Position numbers and translations under genes: made by a program | The notes under the pieces: model-generated | What the model was told of the DNA's origin: nothing | The model's database searches: none | Seen by the model: the letters and a program-made list of their open reading frames with translations, nothing else | In this document: one piece after another, positions 21,357 through 32,454 of the stretch | Position numbering within the stretch: position 1 is the stretch's first letter | Layout: every line of letters starts with the position of its first letter | NCBI GenBank assembly: GCA_021432635.1 | Contig: MU270122.1 | Span: 89,525-153,524, forward strand | From: Thozetella sp. PMI_491 | Taxonomy: Eukaryota > Ascomycota > Sordariomycetes > Chaetosphaeriales > Chaetosphaeriaceae | Direction: 5' to 3' | DNA length: 64,000 bases

Positions 21357-23602
21357 ATGTCGACAGCGGTGAAGCGGGCTTGCGACGCCTGCCATCGTCG
21401 CAAGGTAAAGTGTGATGGAATCAACCCGTGTCGCAACTGCTCGGCGTCTCAGCTCGCCTGTACCTACAATGCCATCCCACAGAAGAAGGGCCCCAAAGGG
21501 TCGAGGGCCAAGGTCATCAGCGAGCTGCGTGAAAACCAACGTCAGACCAGCCTCTCGCACAAGGTCCAAGGCCGCATGAACGGCATCCACGCACCGAGCC
21601 CGACGCTCTCGCCCACGCCCGGCCTTCTTACCTCGGAGATGGTCAAGGAATGCATCGAGTTCTTCTTCGCCAACATGTACCCGACGATGCCGATCTTGCA
21701 GCGCCAGCGGCTCGAGCAGCAGGCTATGTACATGGACCAGAACCTGGACACCTACTGCTTGCTTACCTCGCTCTGCGCCTTCATGATGCTCCAGCCCGGC
21801 ATGGGCATGCCCGGCAGTGACCCCTATGGACTTGACAGCATGCCTGGAGCCAACATAGTATCCGGGACGCTCTTGATGGAGGAGACGATCCGGGTCCGCA
21901 AGGGCTACGACTACCTCGACTCGCCCACACTCAACAGTCTCTGCACGAGCTACTTCCTCTTCAGCTGCTACTACGGCTTGGATTTGCACGACAAGGCCTG
22001 GTTCCACCTTCGGGAGGTCAGCACACTTGCCCTCATGGCCGGCATGAACAAGGAGGAGACATACATGCAGTACGATGCCATCGAAGCCTCTCGCCGCCGC
22101 CGGCTGTACTGGCTTCTATTCGTCACAGAGAGGTAGGACTGGTTCCCGAATCACCTCATCGCTTGACATGACTAACCGTATGTAGGGCCTATGCTTTGCA
22201 GCGCCAACGTCCCCTGACGCTCCAGGCCAGCATCAACTTGCCGACGCTTAAGGATGACCCAAGCGATCCTCTGGCTCACCAGCTGAACAACTTCATTCTG
22301 CAGCTTACCGTATTCCGCCCCTACGACGAGGCGACTACGGCCCTGTGGAACCGGACTAAGGGTGAATATGCCCCGACCTTCATCCAGGCTCTCCAGAAGC
22401 AACTTCAGGAGGTCCTACCTCCTTACCTGAACGAGACACAAGCACAGCTCGCAGAGCTGCAGATGAACCAGTCGTGGCTCAAGAACATGATCTGGCAGCT
22501 GGGTGTGGCGACAGGCAACGCCAGCGACACGAACGCTATGCAGTACCAGTATACGATGGACATCAGCCGTGAGCTGCTTCCCATGGTCTCTCACCTTTCT
22601 GCTAGTCTTGGCAATGTCGCCCTGCAGCAGGGCCTCGGGATGGTATGTTTCCCCCAGGCATGATGCCAGTGCCACTCGCTAACTCGTTTCCAGCTGGAGA
22701 AGCTCTTCAGCATTGCCGGCACGCTGTCTGAGTACCTGTCGGTGCAGCCCGCTTCCAGGGACCCCTTCTCCGCGGGCCCACGGGAGCACCTTCACCAGCT
22801 GTTGAATGTCATCACTCTTCTCCGTGGAGGTGACCACCGCTTCCTCCCCTTGCTCCTTAGCAAGATCCATGACATTCTGCCCAAGCTGGCCAACCCCATC
22901 CTGCAGACTGCCCCGCGCACCGCGTGTAACATTGACATTTTTGACGGCTTTGGCAACGCCGGCATGGGCCAGCCATCGGTGTTCCCCACTGAGGAATACG
23001 ACAACAAGTTTGCTGTGCCCCGCATCGAAGAGATGAACACCGATGCCAGCAGCTCCAGTGGCAGCGCCCAGAACAACGACATGAACTCACCATTCGTTAG
23101 CTCGCCGGCCATCATGTCGCCCAGCCTCGAGATCCCACGGACCATGTCTAACGACTTCAACTCCATGTCCGAGATGGTCATGAGTCCCATCGGCCACGGG
23201 CCCGGCCAGTCGCTGAACACGCCCGGCGGGATGAACAACCAGGGAGGCCACCAGCAAATGCAAATGCAAAACATGAACCCCCAGATGCAGAACCTCAATG
23301 CTGGCATATCACAACCGCCCAGCGTAAGCCTGAACACGCAGAACCTGCCCCAGGGCATGATGAACCAAATGCAGAGCAGGATGGCCAACGGGCTGCCGAG
23401 CCCCATGGGCCAGAACATGAACGTCAACCTGATGCAGAGACCGCAACCCCAGCGCGCCAACAGCTTCGCCATGACCAGGCCGTTACACACGGTCGGTGAC
23501 TTCCAAGCCTTGCAGCGCGCCAATACGGATATGAATGCCATGGGTTCCCTTCAAATGAACTCGATGGGGATCGAGATGGACTTCAACACGCTGCCGAGGT
23601 AG
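21357..23602 (+). CDS. col-26: Zn(II)2Cys6 transcription factor, COL-26/BglR type (3 exons)
   Basis: Exons 21357-22132, 22186-22642 and 22694-23602 give 713 residues; the two introns are 53 and 51 nt. The N-terminal zinc cluster has Cys 9, 12, 19, 25, 28 and 35 (CDACHRRKVKC, then NPCRNCSASQLAC), followed by the basic linker QKKGPKGSRAKVISELRE. A fungal transcription-factor middle region runs through about 85-420 (FFFANMYPTMPILQR, SYFLFSCYYGLDLHDKAWFHLREV, RRRRLYWLLFVTER). The C-terminal 200 residues are rich in Met, Asn, Gln and Ser. The cluster and linker look like Neurospora COL-26 and Trichoderma BglR, which govern glucose sensing and starch or cellobiose use; this match is from memory of the family. 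The protein should bind DNA in the nucleus. No sugar-metabolism genes are adjacent. Confidence 0.88.
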
Positions 23603-26402
23603 CAACGCGGAATGAGGATAGCGGGTCTGATGAGGCTTCTCACGGCCGAGTCGGATGCCGTCCTTACCGATGAGCGCGGCGGCCCGTGTCTCTAAAGGCA
23701 CGAACAAAGGACAAGCCGCGGCGATCTCCCGCAATGTTTTGGCCTCAGCCTATCATGCATGCTTTGGTCTCTTTCTTCCCTGGAGTCGGTCAGCCGGGCG
23801 TGGCGTCTAACGGCCAGTGTGTCACTGGAAGGCATAAAATCGGAGTTTTATCTTGGCTTATCCTCCTTTGTCGTCTTTTCTATGTTCTGGTCCCCAACAG
23901 ATACCGGCATCATGACTGATGAACCATTGTAAGAGGAGGAAGAGCTAAAAGGCCGGCCCGGTTTGCGTCACGGGCTGGCGGAGGGTGAGGGTTAACTCCC
24001 GCGGTCCACAGTTGGAACTGGAACCTCCGGCCGCTTTCGAATCTGTCTTTTGACTGCTTGTTTTTTGAGATTTGGCGGCTGCTCACACGACTCGAGTGCT
24101 TGAGTGTCGCGCTGCTCTTGGTTTTGGTCACTCGGACGATATAATACGTTGAGCCTGCCGCGAGGCGGGAGGAAGAGCCAGGAATTCAGGTGGTTGGAGG
24201 CAGAAATTGGTTTCTTACTGGTGCTGTGTTACCATCGTGAGGCCTCGGCTTTGAACGTCATACGCTTCATGTTATATTAGTTAGCTAGAAGAGATGAGTT
24301 ATCAATCTACCCCGATTTACAACCAGGAATCGTTTCGCTTTCGGGACTGTACTGCGAGTTGTCTTGTTGTGCGCGTCGTGGCGGATGGGGGTTCCCGGCT
24401 GTTCATACAGGAGCTGTGTGTTGTTGTTCAGGAGTTTGAAAGCCTTGGCATGGATGGAAGAGAGATGGCAAGATATCCCCAGGGGTAGACTGCCCCAGGG
24501 TGTGAGGCCTGCTGTGCCTCGCTGGCTTCGAAAGCTAGCGAGGCTTACTTGGGCCGAAGACATGGCCGGCAGTCCCCGATGCAATCTATCCAAGTCCTGT
24601 TTGTCATCCTCCTCATTCTTTTTTTATTCATGAGGATGCTATTTTGAAGGTGTGCTACTGTTTACTCGAGACAGATACGGCGAAATATGCACCAGCAATA
24701 CGCTGCCAACTACATTTGACCGAGGTCGTGTCACGCACGCATGCAGCTATCCCACGGCACTGCTCAGAAGGCATTCTAGCAAGGCGGCACAGGTTGCCGT
24801 CGACAGATGGCCAGCCAGACTGCATATGCCGTAGTCCGAGGAGTCAATCATGAGCATCATGCCGGACAAACGCTCGGCGTTGCGTCCATGATGAATGCAG
24901 GAGAAGAAGTAATGCGGTTGAAGGGAACAAGAGAGGGACAGAAAACGTCTGCTAGTGTGCGGCTCTAGTCGGCCGCTAGAGCCATGCTCTGCCGCTTGGC
25001 CGGTCGAGCAAGCAGTCTGAAGCTATCCGCCTAAGCGCGAAAATCCCGGTCCAGATGGTCCCAGGCAGATCTGTAATTCTGAGGCTGTGCCCCCTACTAT
25101 TCCTAGCGACCGAGAGACTATTAATGTGCGTGAACGGGCGGTCAGGTGAAGCCCGCGGCCTCAGGCCGGTGGCATGAACCATATGAAGATCACGGGTAGG
25201 GAGGCGAGCAAAAAGAAGTGGTGGGGAGGAGGAGGGACGGGAAGCTGACGGCCAGATTCCCTAGATCGTCATTCGAGGGCCTGGTGTTGCGCCTATTTGG
25301 GGCGGTCAGCATTACATGCAAAGACGATCCAGCTCATTAAAAATGAGACGGGCCTTCTAGTAGTTGTGTTCATCCGGGGAAGTCGTGACCGGCCGCAGGC
25401 CTGGAGCCCGTCTGTGCATCCAAGGGAGGGAAGAGCAGGCGAAGGGGAAGGTGAGGGGGACGGGAGGAAAGGCCAAGGCAGGGACGGGAGCCCCGAAATA
25501 GCGTCTCGTTCATCCTTCTCCCCACCCCTTCCTCTCTCCCTGCCGTGCTGCCGCCTTCGAGGTGGTGGTGTAATTGTCTGCACCCAAGGGGACGGGCACC
25601 GCACAGCTCACGTCCGTGCATGTCCCAAGGCGAGGCTTAGCCCGCATCCCCCGTAGCGGCGGATAATGTCGAGCCTGGCTGGGTATGACGGCGGGTCGAT
25701 CAACACGGCCCCGCGGCTTTTGCTGGCCAGGCGCCAATCCGGGGCGGTCCCCTTTTCGGTCGTGGTGTTTCTATTTCGCATTGAGTCCGGAATTAACATG
25801 TGCTCAGCGGGCACGATCTGCGCCCTATCACCACACACGCCTGCGGGCCGCTCGTCGACGGCCGAGATAGGTTGTGGGCTGCGCCGAGCGGCATTCCCCC
25901 AACTCGAATGACCGACCGACATGTCCGGAGGCCCTCAAAACGCGTGCGTATCGCTGCAGCACTTTGACGGCTCCTGGCCCTCCTCAGCTTGTATCGAATC
26001 TATCGAATCCTGACATCGACCCCCACCAGCTAACCTCGCATTGTTTCGGTGATTGGCCCCCGCCGTCATCAATTTGTCTGCTCTACGGCACTTGAGAGAC
26101 GAACTAGTCCCGGACACAGACGCCGCGCGGAGCACGGCCGGACCCTGAAGGGGCGCAAAGAGAGACAAGAGGCCTGTTTCAGCGCCAGGGCAACGTACGC
26201 GTCGGCCGTGAACCTCGAGGACCTGCTCCGGACTGCCGGACTCGAGAAGGATATATAAGAGGACGCCCTTTCGGCATCGAGGAAATGATGGCTTGCAGTC
26301 AGTCTCCAGCCACATCCGCACTCCTCCTCTCTGCACTCCTAGCTCACGTTTGCATTGCATCCTTATAGTCTCCGGTGTTACAATTCGCTTCAAGAAGCCA
26401 AG
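23603..26402. other. 2.8-kb gene-free stretch
   Basis: It holds the 3' region of the zinc-cluster gene and the promoter of the small gene at 26403. I see no further coding sequence with a recognisable domain. Confidence 0.55.
26252..26259 (+). promoter_or_regulatory. TATA box of the small conserved gene
   Basis: TATATAAG stands 151 nt before the ATG at 26403 in otherwise GC-rich DNA. The spacing leaves room for a leader of roughly 110-120 nt. Confidence 0.5.
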
Positions 26403-27006
26403 ATGGTTACCTACGTTGCGACTTACGGCAAGGACCCCAAGATGGCCCGATCAGTCCAGGAGGCTCTCCAGAACCAGGACCCGCCGATCGAGGGTAGGTC
26501 GCCGCCCCGCCCCCGCCATTGAACCCCTGTCTACCCCTAACCACCCTCCCCTACTCCGGACTCCGTACTCTGTACTTTCTATATCCCCTAACCCTCAACC
26601 CCTAACCCTCAACCCCTAACCCTGGTGGCCGACACAACATCTACTCGGACTAGGCAACTGAGCGCTGACCATGACCGCAGTCGTCCACACCTGCCTCGAG
26701 CTCGAGAAGGCAGAGACTGAGCTCCCGGCTCTTTGCGCTGGCCAGACCGACATCGTCCCGGCCTCTGGACTTGGAACTAATGCCACTGCGCCGGCGGCCG
26801 AGCGCAAGGTCCCTTCGGCCGTCTTCTTCGGAGGCGATCTCAAGGACGCCGACTACGACAAGATTGTCTCTGCTGTCCAAGCCAAGAGCCCGAGCGTCCG
26901 GTTCATCAAGTGCGGCAAACTTGACGTCATCCGCGAGGGAGCTCTCGGCCCGAACCCTGCGGCTATTGCCCGCGTTTACAAGAAGAAGCTGGCCCTCCCC
27001 GCCTAA
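26403..27006 (+). CDS. conserved fungal protein of unknown function (2 exons)
   Basis: Exons 26403-26493 and 26681-27006 join in phase to 138 residues. The intron is 187 nt, with a GTAGGT donor and a GCAG acceptor. The product starts MVTYVATYGKDPKMARSVQE and ends with PNPAAIARVYKKKLALPA. It has no signal peptide, membrane segment or metal motif. The pattern recalls small uncharacterised proteins of Sordariomycetes, but I cannot name a family or function. Coding character is good: smooth GC-rich codon use, a clean splice, a TATA box 151 nt upstream and a stop followed by non-coding DNA. The intron carries telomere-like CCCTAA repeats, and the leader contains a short upstream frame (26285-26368). 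The gene stands alone. Confidence 0.72.
26585..26625. repeat. telomere-like repeat inside an intron
   Basis: Three consecutive copies of the 14-nt unit CCCCTAACCCTCAA fill this interval; the last copy is shortened and ends in GG. A single CCCCTAACC lies 43 nt before the array, at 26534-26542. CCCTAA is the fungal telomere hexamer. The array sits in the intron of the 26403 gene. Confidence 0.85.
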
Positions 27007-29609
27007 ACGGGGGCCTAGCAAAGGCTACTCGAGGCTCGGGTCCGCCTGGGAGAGGGAGAAGTGCCGCATGGGGCTCCGGGCTCGCGCCATATCCACGCTC
27101 TGGACGGGGCTGGGGTCCATCACCTCCCTCTACTACCCTGGCGATTTGACTCGTGCTCATTGATAGATGGAGGAGTTGTTGAATTTGGTTGGCTTCAGTT
27201 AGTTACCCTAAGTGCGATAGGTCTGCATTTATTAGGTATATATAAGCGCAGCTGTTTCTGCTTCTACCACCGCTCGTACTCGCATGTGACTCGACAAGGA
27301 GCCAACCAAAGCCACTGCAAGTTAACTGGACAAACAGAATAGGGGCCTGACTAGGCCGTTATGAGGAAAGAAATCAGACCATCTGGACGGAGTTGATTCT
27401 GTGGGACATTTTTGCGTGTCTATTCGGCAGGCAAAGTGGAAGAGCAGGCTGGACAGACCAAAACCATGAAGGTCTAGGTAACCTTTGGGCCCGAGGCCGC
27501 CCCTGCATGGCACCTCTGCCCACTCAAACGAGACAATCACCTCGTGTTTGTGGATGGGCCGGTCGCAGGGTTCCTTCCGCAACGCACTCTACCGAAGATC
27601 CGGGGCAAAGATCCCAGCAGGACGAGTTCTTCCGGAAGACTGGGCCAGTCCGGAGCCTCCCGAAATACGAGCGTGTCATGTCACACCGGCCGGATAGAGT
27701 AACAGCACATTGAGCTGGCAATGGGACGGAAGTGGAGCTCTAGGGTGGGAAGAGCGGGGAGTGCGGTTGCTGTATCGACGTCTCCGTAGGCAAAGTAGGG
27801 ATTGTCATGCAAGATTTGGGACACAACATGGGATGGAAGACGATGGCACATATCCTGCAAATGACAGGCGGGCTTTACTTATGCCAAGTTGGCAGGTCAC
27901 TGGGCTGGCTGTGATCACCACCGCAGTTGTCTGTCTGCCTGTCAGTTGAGCCGTTGGACCAATAGGTGCAACTTTAGCAGCCAACTGGGAATCAACTGGG
28001 CCACCGTGAGCCAATTGAGCCACAAGCAAAGCATACAAACAGGGAAGCCAGTATCGGTAACCCGGACTAGGCGCGGTACCTAATGTACCTTACCTGCCCG
28101 ATATAGCAATGCCAACCACCTAGATGCTCGACGTAATGGTTCACCCTGTTGCTCCTCAGCCGACGCCGAGCCACACCGCTTCTCCGTGCAACCCTCGAGG
28201 TCTCACTGCCGCGCGAGTCAGAGACTGACGCTCGCTTGTTCGGCCCGCTACCTGCCTTGGACAGGCCAATTAGCGAGACACAGTGGCCTTGGCTGACTGC
28301 CTTGCAACTTTCAGACCGAAAGTGCAAAACTTGGACGTCCCCTCTCTTTTGCCCTGGAGATATTAGCAACGCCCTCGGACTGCGCGGAGCCGGAGAGCGG
28401 AGACGGGGAGCAAAACGGACAGCATAGCTACCTTAGGTCGGCAGCGGGGAGGAAGCGAGCCTCGGGCAACACGAACATTCAAGGTTCTAACATCAGCCAT
28501 CGACAGTCCAATGAAACGTGGGAGTTGTTGTTGCCGCCTTCATACTTCGAAGGCGCAGCTTTAGGAAGGATTTGTCCCATTCGTAGAGGCGTGCGACCGT
28601 CAGCTTCGCCGTTGTGGCCCTCATACGGGAAAGAAGCGGGTTTTGTTCAACGACCGAACAAGCAGTGCCTTGGACGATCCAGCACCCAGCCCTGCCTGCC
28701 TTCGCCTCCCCAGTCAATCGCTCGCGCACCATCCACCCACTTTGACCCCGCTGCGCATGCACAGTAGCCAGGCGGCAGATGGTGTAGGCGAGAGAGGTAA
28801 GCGAGCTCATCGCATACCCACCTCTTCTGGCTAGCTACGGAATACTACCTCGTAGGTCTCTCTCACACGCAACACCATGCGGGATACGCGGGTGACGGCG
28901 CCTCTCAGCGTGAAAGCTAAACCCTTCTACACGTGGTGTGGCTGCCCCCCTACCCTGTTGAGTGCTATAAATGGGTGGGTTAGGCCTCTGGTGGTGGCCC
29001 AAGTGCCGTCGAATACGAGATCGATCTAGTGACAAGTGCCGATCATCTCTCCACAACCCAATACGAAGCCGCCTGCCGCCCCCGGACCCTGGAAGTCGCC
29101 AGAGGTCAGCCGCTACCCAGGGAACCACATAGAAGAGAGAAAGAGAGAGAAAATAGGCCAACCCATGTCTCTGCTAGCAACTACGTCTGCCAAGCTGCCC
29201 ACTTTGCCGTGTTGGCACCGGGTGCTATGGGCTGCCTAGGTAACTTGACCCCGGCCCTACTGAGCTGGGAGAGAGCACCTTGGCGATCCCTACCCAGGTT
29301 TGCTTCGGACCTTCGCTTCGGCCGGTTTGTTCTCTGGCAACCGTCACGCCACTGGAGAGCTGGCATAGCCCCGAGGGAACGTTGCTGCTCTCGGTTCGAC
29401 TTCTGTTTAGTCATGGATATACTCCGGACGGAGTTTCCGGGTTTCCAACTACCGATGATGTATAAGAAGCCGTTGGCTCTCCCGCACCACACGCTTCTAT
29501 TCCCCCATCCTCACTCACAGGCATCACTACCAACCTCACTCACCTGCTCTAATACCTCAAGATACACAATCGAGCTTCACACCCGCTCTATAATCTATAA
29601 TCATCAACT
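27007..29609. other. 2.6-kb gene-free stretch
   Basis: I see no supported gene. A TATATATAAG motif at 27237-27246 has no convincing frame after it. The last 150 nt are the cerato-platanin promoter and leader. Confidence 0.5.
29461..29466 (+). promoter_or_regulatory. TATA box of the cerato-platanin gene
   Basis: TATAAG lies 149 nt before the ATG at 29610, and the leader between them is pyrimidine- and A-rich. This fits a strongly expressed secreted-protein gene. Confidence 0.5.
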
Positions 29610-30026
29610 ATGTTCTTCTCCAAGGCCCTCAGCATCTTCACCTTGGCCGCCGCTGCCTCGGCCACCACAGTCTCATACGACACCGGCTACGATGATGGCT
29701 CCCGGTCTCTGACCCAGGTTTCTTGCTCGGACGGCGCCAACGGTCTCATGACCCGCTACGGCTGGCAGACGCAGGGCGACGTCGCGGGCTTCCCCTACAT
29801 CGGCGGCGCCCAGGACGTCGCCTCGTGGAACTCGCCCAGCTGCGGAAACTGCTACAGCGCCACTTACAACGGCAAGACAATCTACATTCTGGCCGTCGAC
29901 CACGCCGCCAGCGGTCTCAACATCGGGCTCAACGCCATGCAGGACCTTACCCACGGCCAGGCCATCAGCCTCGGCCGCGTGGATGCCGCGGTCTCTGTGG
30001 TTGACCCTAGCAACTGCGGTCTCTAA
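29610..30026 (+). CDS. cerato-platanin family secreted protein
   Basis: A single exon encodes 138 residues. Residues 1-18 form a signal peptide (hydrophobic core, cleavage after ASA). The mature 120-residue protein has the family's four cysteines at 39, 78, 81 and 136, in the SCGNC and NCGL settings, and the opening VSYDTGYDD typical of cerato-platanins. Members are small secreted double-psi beta-barrel proteins found in the cell wall and medium. They loosen polysaccharides, assemble at surfaces and can be recognised by plants as elicitors. Length and cysteine layout are normal, so the gene appears intact. A TATA box lies 149 nt upstream, and the leader lacks introns. The role in this organism is not visible from sequence. 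Confidence 0.95.
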   Translation: MFFSKALSIFTLAAAASATTVSYDTGYDDGSRSLTQVSCSDGANGLMTRYGWQTQGDVAGFPYIGGAQDVASWNSPSCGNCYSATYNGKTIYILAVDHAASGLNIGLNAMQDLTHGQAISLGRVDAAVSVVDPSNCGL

Positions 30027-30730
30027 GCCGGTTCCTCCGCTTTTCTCTCTCTCTTCAGCACAGCATTTTCACCGGTGTTCGGGTCGGGGAGACCTTTGGA
30101 TAATGGGCGGTAATGGGCTCTCATGATGGAACCTAGTGCAAGAGCCTTATTGGCTACATGTCTCTCCTTTTGTCATGACTCAAAGCATATCATACGAGTT
30201 TCACAACCTCGCCAACAGCATAGCTATACACTTAACTATTCAATATAATCTGCATATCAGGGGCAATCACTTGGCTATGGAACGAGACCTTGTTCCCCTC
30301 CGCTTGCCCGTCCACGGTGGTTTTTGGCTGCTTTTAAACACTTGGGTGCGAATGAAAACCATCGAGTGCCTCGCTGTATCCCAAAAGCTACAGCATTCCA
30401 GTGTGCCTGCTACATCCGACACAACTAGTAGAAGGTCGCCCTAGCATCTACATGTGACAACCTGACGGCCGCTGCAAGAACGGACAATGCGGACTACGCT
30501 GCTCTATAGATAAGCTAGATGAGGCCTCTATTGCCGCCGAAGGATAGGTGGGGGGGTATCTATATATATATATGCCGGATACAAACCATTTCATCACGAG
30601 CCGGTCACGCCGGCCACTAGGCTGCGCCTTTGTCTTGCGCATGAGGACCGCATTCCCGAGGGGGATGTTCTCCCCGAGCTGCGAAGCCACCCAAACCCAG
30701 GTCCGTCAGGGAGATTTAAGCATGGTGCGC
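30027..30730. other. 0.7-kb space between converging genes
   Basis: It contains the 3' regions of the cerato-platanin gene (+) and the thioesterase-like gene (-). A short TA repeat lies at about 30560-30572. I see no gene here. Confidence 0.6.
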
Positions 30731-31564
30731 TCAAGTTGCCCCTGCCTCCGCAGCGGCTAATTGCTCGATGTCGTCGCACGCTTGCTTGATGGCTTCTGTC
30801 ACCGCGTTGGTATTCTCTTCGACCGCAAAGATGTTGAAGTGGTGGCCGGGGATGTCGACCACTTTCGCAATCAGATCGTCTCGGTAGTTCCCCCAGCCAA
30901 GCAGGCGGTCGTCCCGGGCGAGATCGACGCGAGACGTGCGGCCCGCCAGCGGCACGGTCTCGGTGGCACGGAGGAGGATCGCCGGCGGCGGCCGTCTCCG
31001 CCAGGTCCTGGGCGAGCCGGCGCTGTCCTTGGCGCCGGCATCCTCCCACGTCGGCAGGGTCCAGTCGCGGATCATCCTAGTGGACTCGCGGAAGCAGGCC
31101 ATGATGGCGCGCCTCGTCTCCTCGCGGGTGTTGGCCCCCCACGAGATCTCGTCCTCGTGGATCTGAATGGCCTCCTTCTTGATGGTGTCCGGGGCCACCG
31201 AGTCCACCATGACGATGCCGAGGACGTCAACATCAGGGTCGTCGGCGAAGATGTGCGCGACGGCGACCGAGACCATGCCGCCTAGGCTCCAGCCACCGAG
31301 GATCACGGGGCCGCGCGGGTGCACAGTCTTGACGAGCTTCGCGTAGGCGGCAGCCATCTCGGGGATGCCACCGGCCCACGTCCGCTCTGTGTTGTAGCAT
31401 GGGTTGTGGATGCCGTACAAGACACGATGGAGCTCCCCCAGGCACCAGTAGCTGAACGTGGTCCCGCCGCCGTCGTGGATGAGCACCAGCGGTGTGTCCC
31501 GCACGTTTTCGATCCACGGGAAGTCCCGAGGGTCTTGGATTATGCTGGGGTTTTCGGATAACAT
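30731..31564 (-). CDS. stand-alone PKS/NRPS-type thioesterase (alpha/beta hydrolase)
   Basis: A single exon encodes 277 residues from the ATG at 31564. The fold is that of thioesterase domains in polyketide or non-ribosomal peptide synthases: LVLIHDGGGTTFSYWCLGEL (oxyanion side), the nucleophile elbow GGWSLGG (Ser93), MVDS (Asp121) and PGHHFNIF (His242 probable) for the catalytic triad. A basic Arg/Pro segment near residues 183-194 interrupts the lid region. Such proteins release or edit acyl chains on carrier proteins. No synthase, carrier or tailoring gene lies near it in this window, so it is not part of a visible cluster. It may act in trans or on another thioester. It converges on the cerato-platanin gene. 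Confidence 0.85.
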   Translation of the reverse strand: MLSENPSIIQDPRDFPWIENVRDTPLVLIHDGGGTTFSYWCLGELHRVLYGIHNPCYNTERTWAGGIPEMAAAYAKLVKTVHPRGPVILGGWSLGGMVSVAVAHIFADDPDVDVLGIVMVDSVAPDTIKKEAIQIHEDEISWGANTREETRRAIMACFRESTRMIRDWTLPTWEDAGAKDSAGSPRTWRRRPPPAILLRATETVPLAGRTSRVDLARDDRLLGWGNYRDDLIAKVVDIPGHHFNIFAVEENTNAVTEAIKQACDDIEQLAAAEAGAT

Positions 31565-32454
31565 GGCGGTGGCAGCGAGGGGCCTCCCTGCTCTATGGCG
31601 GGCGCGGGGTTTGCGATGCGATAGGGAAACAAGAAACCAAGCCCCGAGAAAAAAATAAAGAACGGATCCCCGCCGGCTCTCGTGATCGGTCGCGAGAGGT
31701 AACCCTTAGAAGGATCGGCCCACAGCCAGTGGGTCTGTCTTTGGACCAGGCTGTCGGGATTGAGACGTGAGGAGAGGAAGCCGTTGTAGGCGTTGATGAC
31801 CACGAAAAGAACAAAGCGGTATGGTATACTGCGGAGCCCCAAGGAAAATGCGCCTCTCTACCTACAGTAGCATTGCACCACCAATATGGCCACGAGTCAC
31901 TGGGCGCCTATCGCGCTAGTTAGAAGCAAAGACCGGCAATCCCGGGCAGGTCGTTGTCGGGTCTCGTTGGTCGTTCGGGTTTAGCTGGCTGTCCCACGCA
32001 GAAGGTGCAAAAGACCCAAGATTGACCTGGTCACTAAGCAGATCCAAAGAAGGCAAGAGCAAACACAACCGAAAAAAATTACAGAGCCGCTACCTTTACG
32101 TCATGAATGCATTCATCCTACCGAGCCTAGAGCCCTGTAACACACAGCCCCTAAAACGCCAAAAGTAGACCGAACCATCCGTCCCCGTAAACGCATACTC
32201 GTTAAGGAAGCCCGGTCCATTGCACACACCCCGTTCTCCACGACAAGAACGAATCTGCAGCCGTGCTGGGTGTCATTATATCCGACACTTCATCGTTTAG
32301 GAGGGGGGAAACAGCGACATTCTCTATGCCGAAAAGAGCTCGCGTGGTATCATAGGCAAACGTCCTCCACAAAAGCACATACTCCGCTCCGTCTGCACAC
32401 CCGACGGACAAACTACATCTCCGCCCGCAGCGTGAGCACACCGCCTGCTGCTAC
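31565..32454. other. 0.9-kb space, promoter of the thioesterase and 3' region of kinesin
   Basis: Both neighbours run on the minus strand. I see no coding sequence. An A-rich tract around 31648-31662 lies some 85 nt before the thioesterase start. Confidence 0.6.

Noticed and set aside
21303-22007. 234-codon frame antisense to the zinc-cluster factor
   Set aside because: It is a shadow of a conserved plus-strand exon with no domain of its own. The frame at 22792-23541 on the same strand is rejected for the same reason.
27237-27246. strong TATA-like TATATATAAG
   Set aside because: No convincing open frame or spliced gene follows within 1 kb, so it is not called a promoter.
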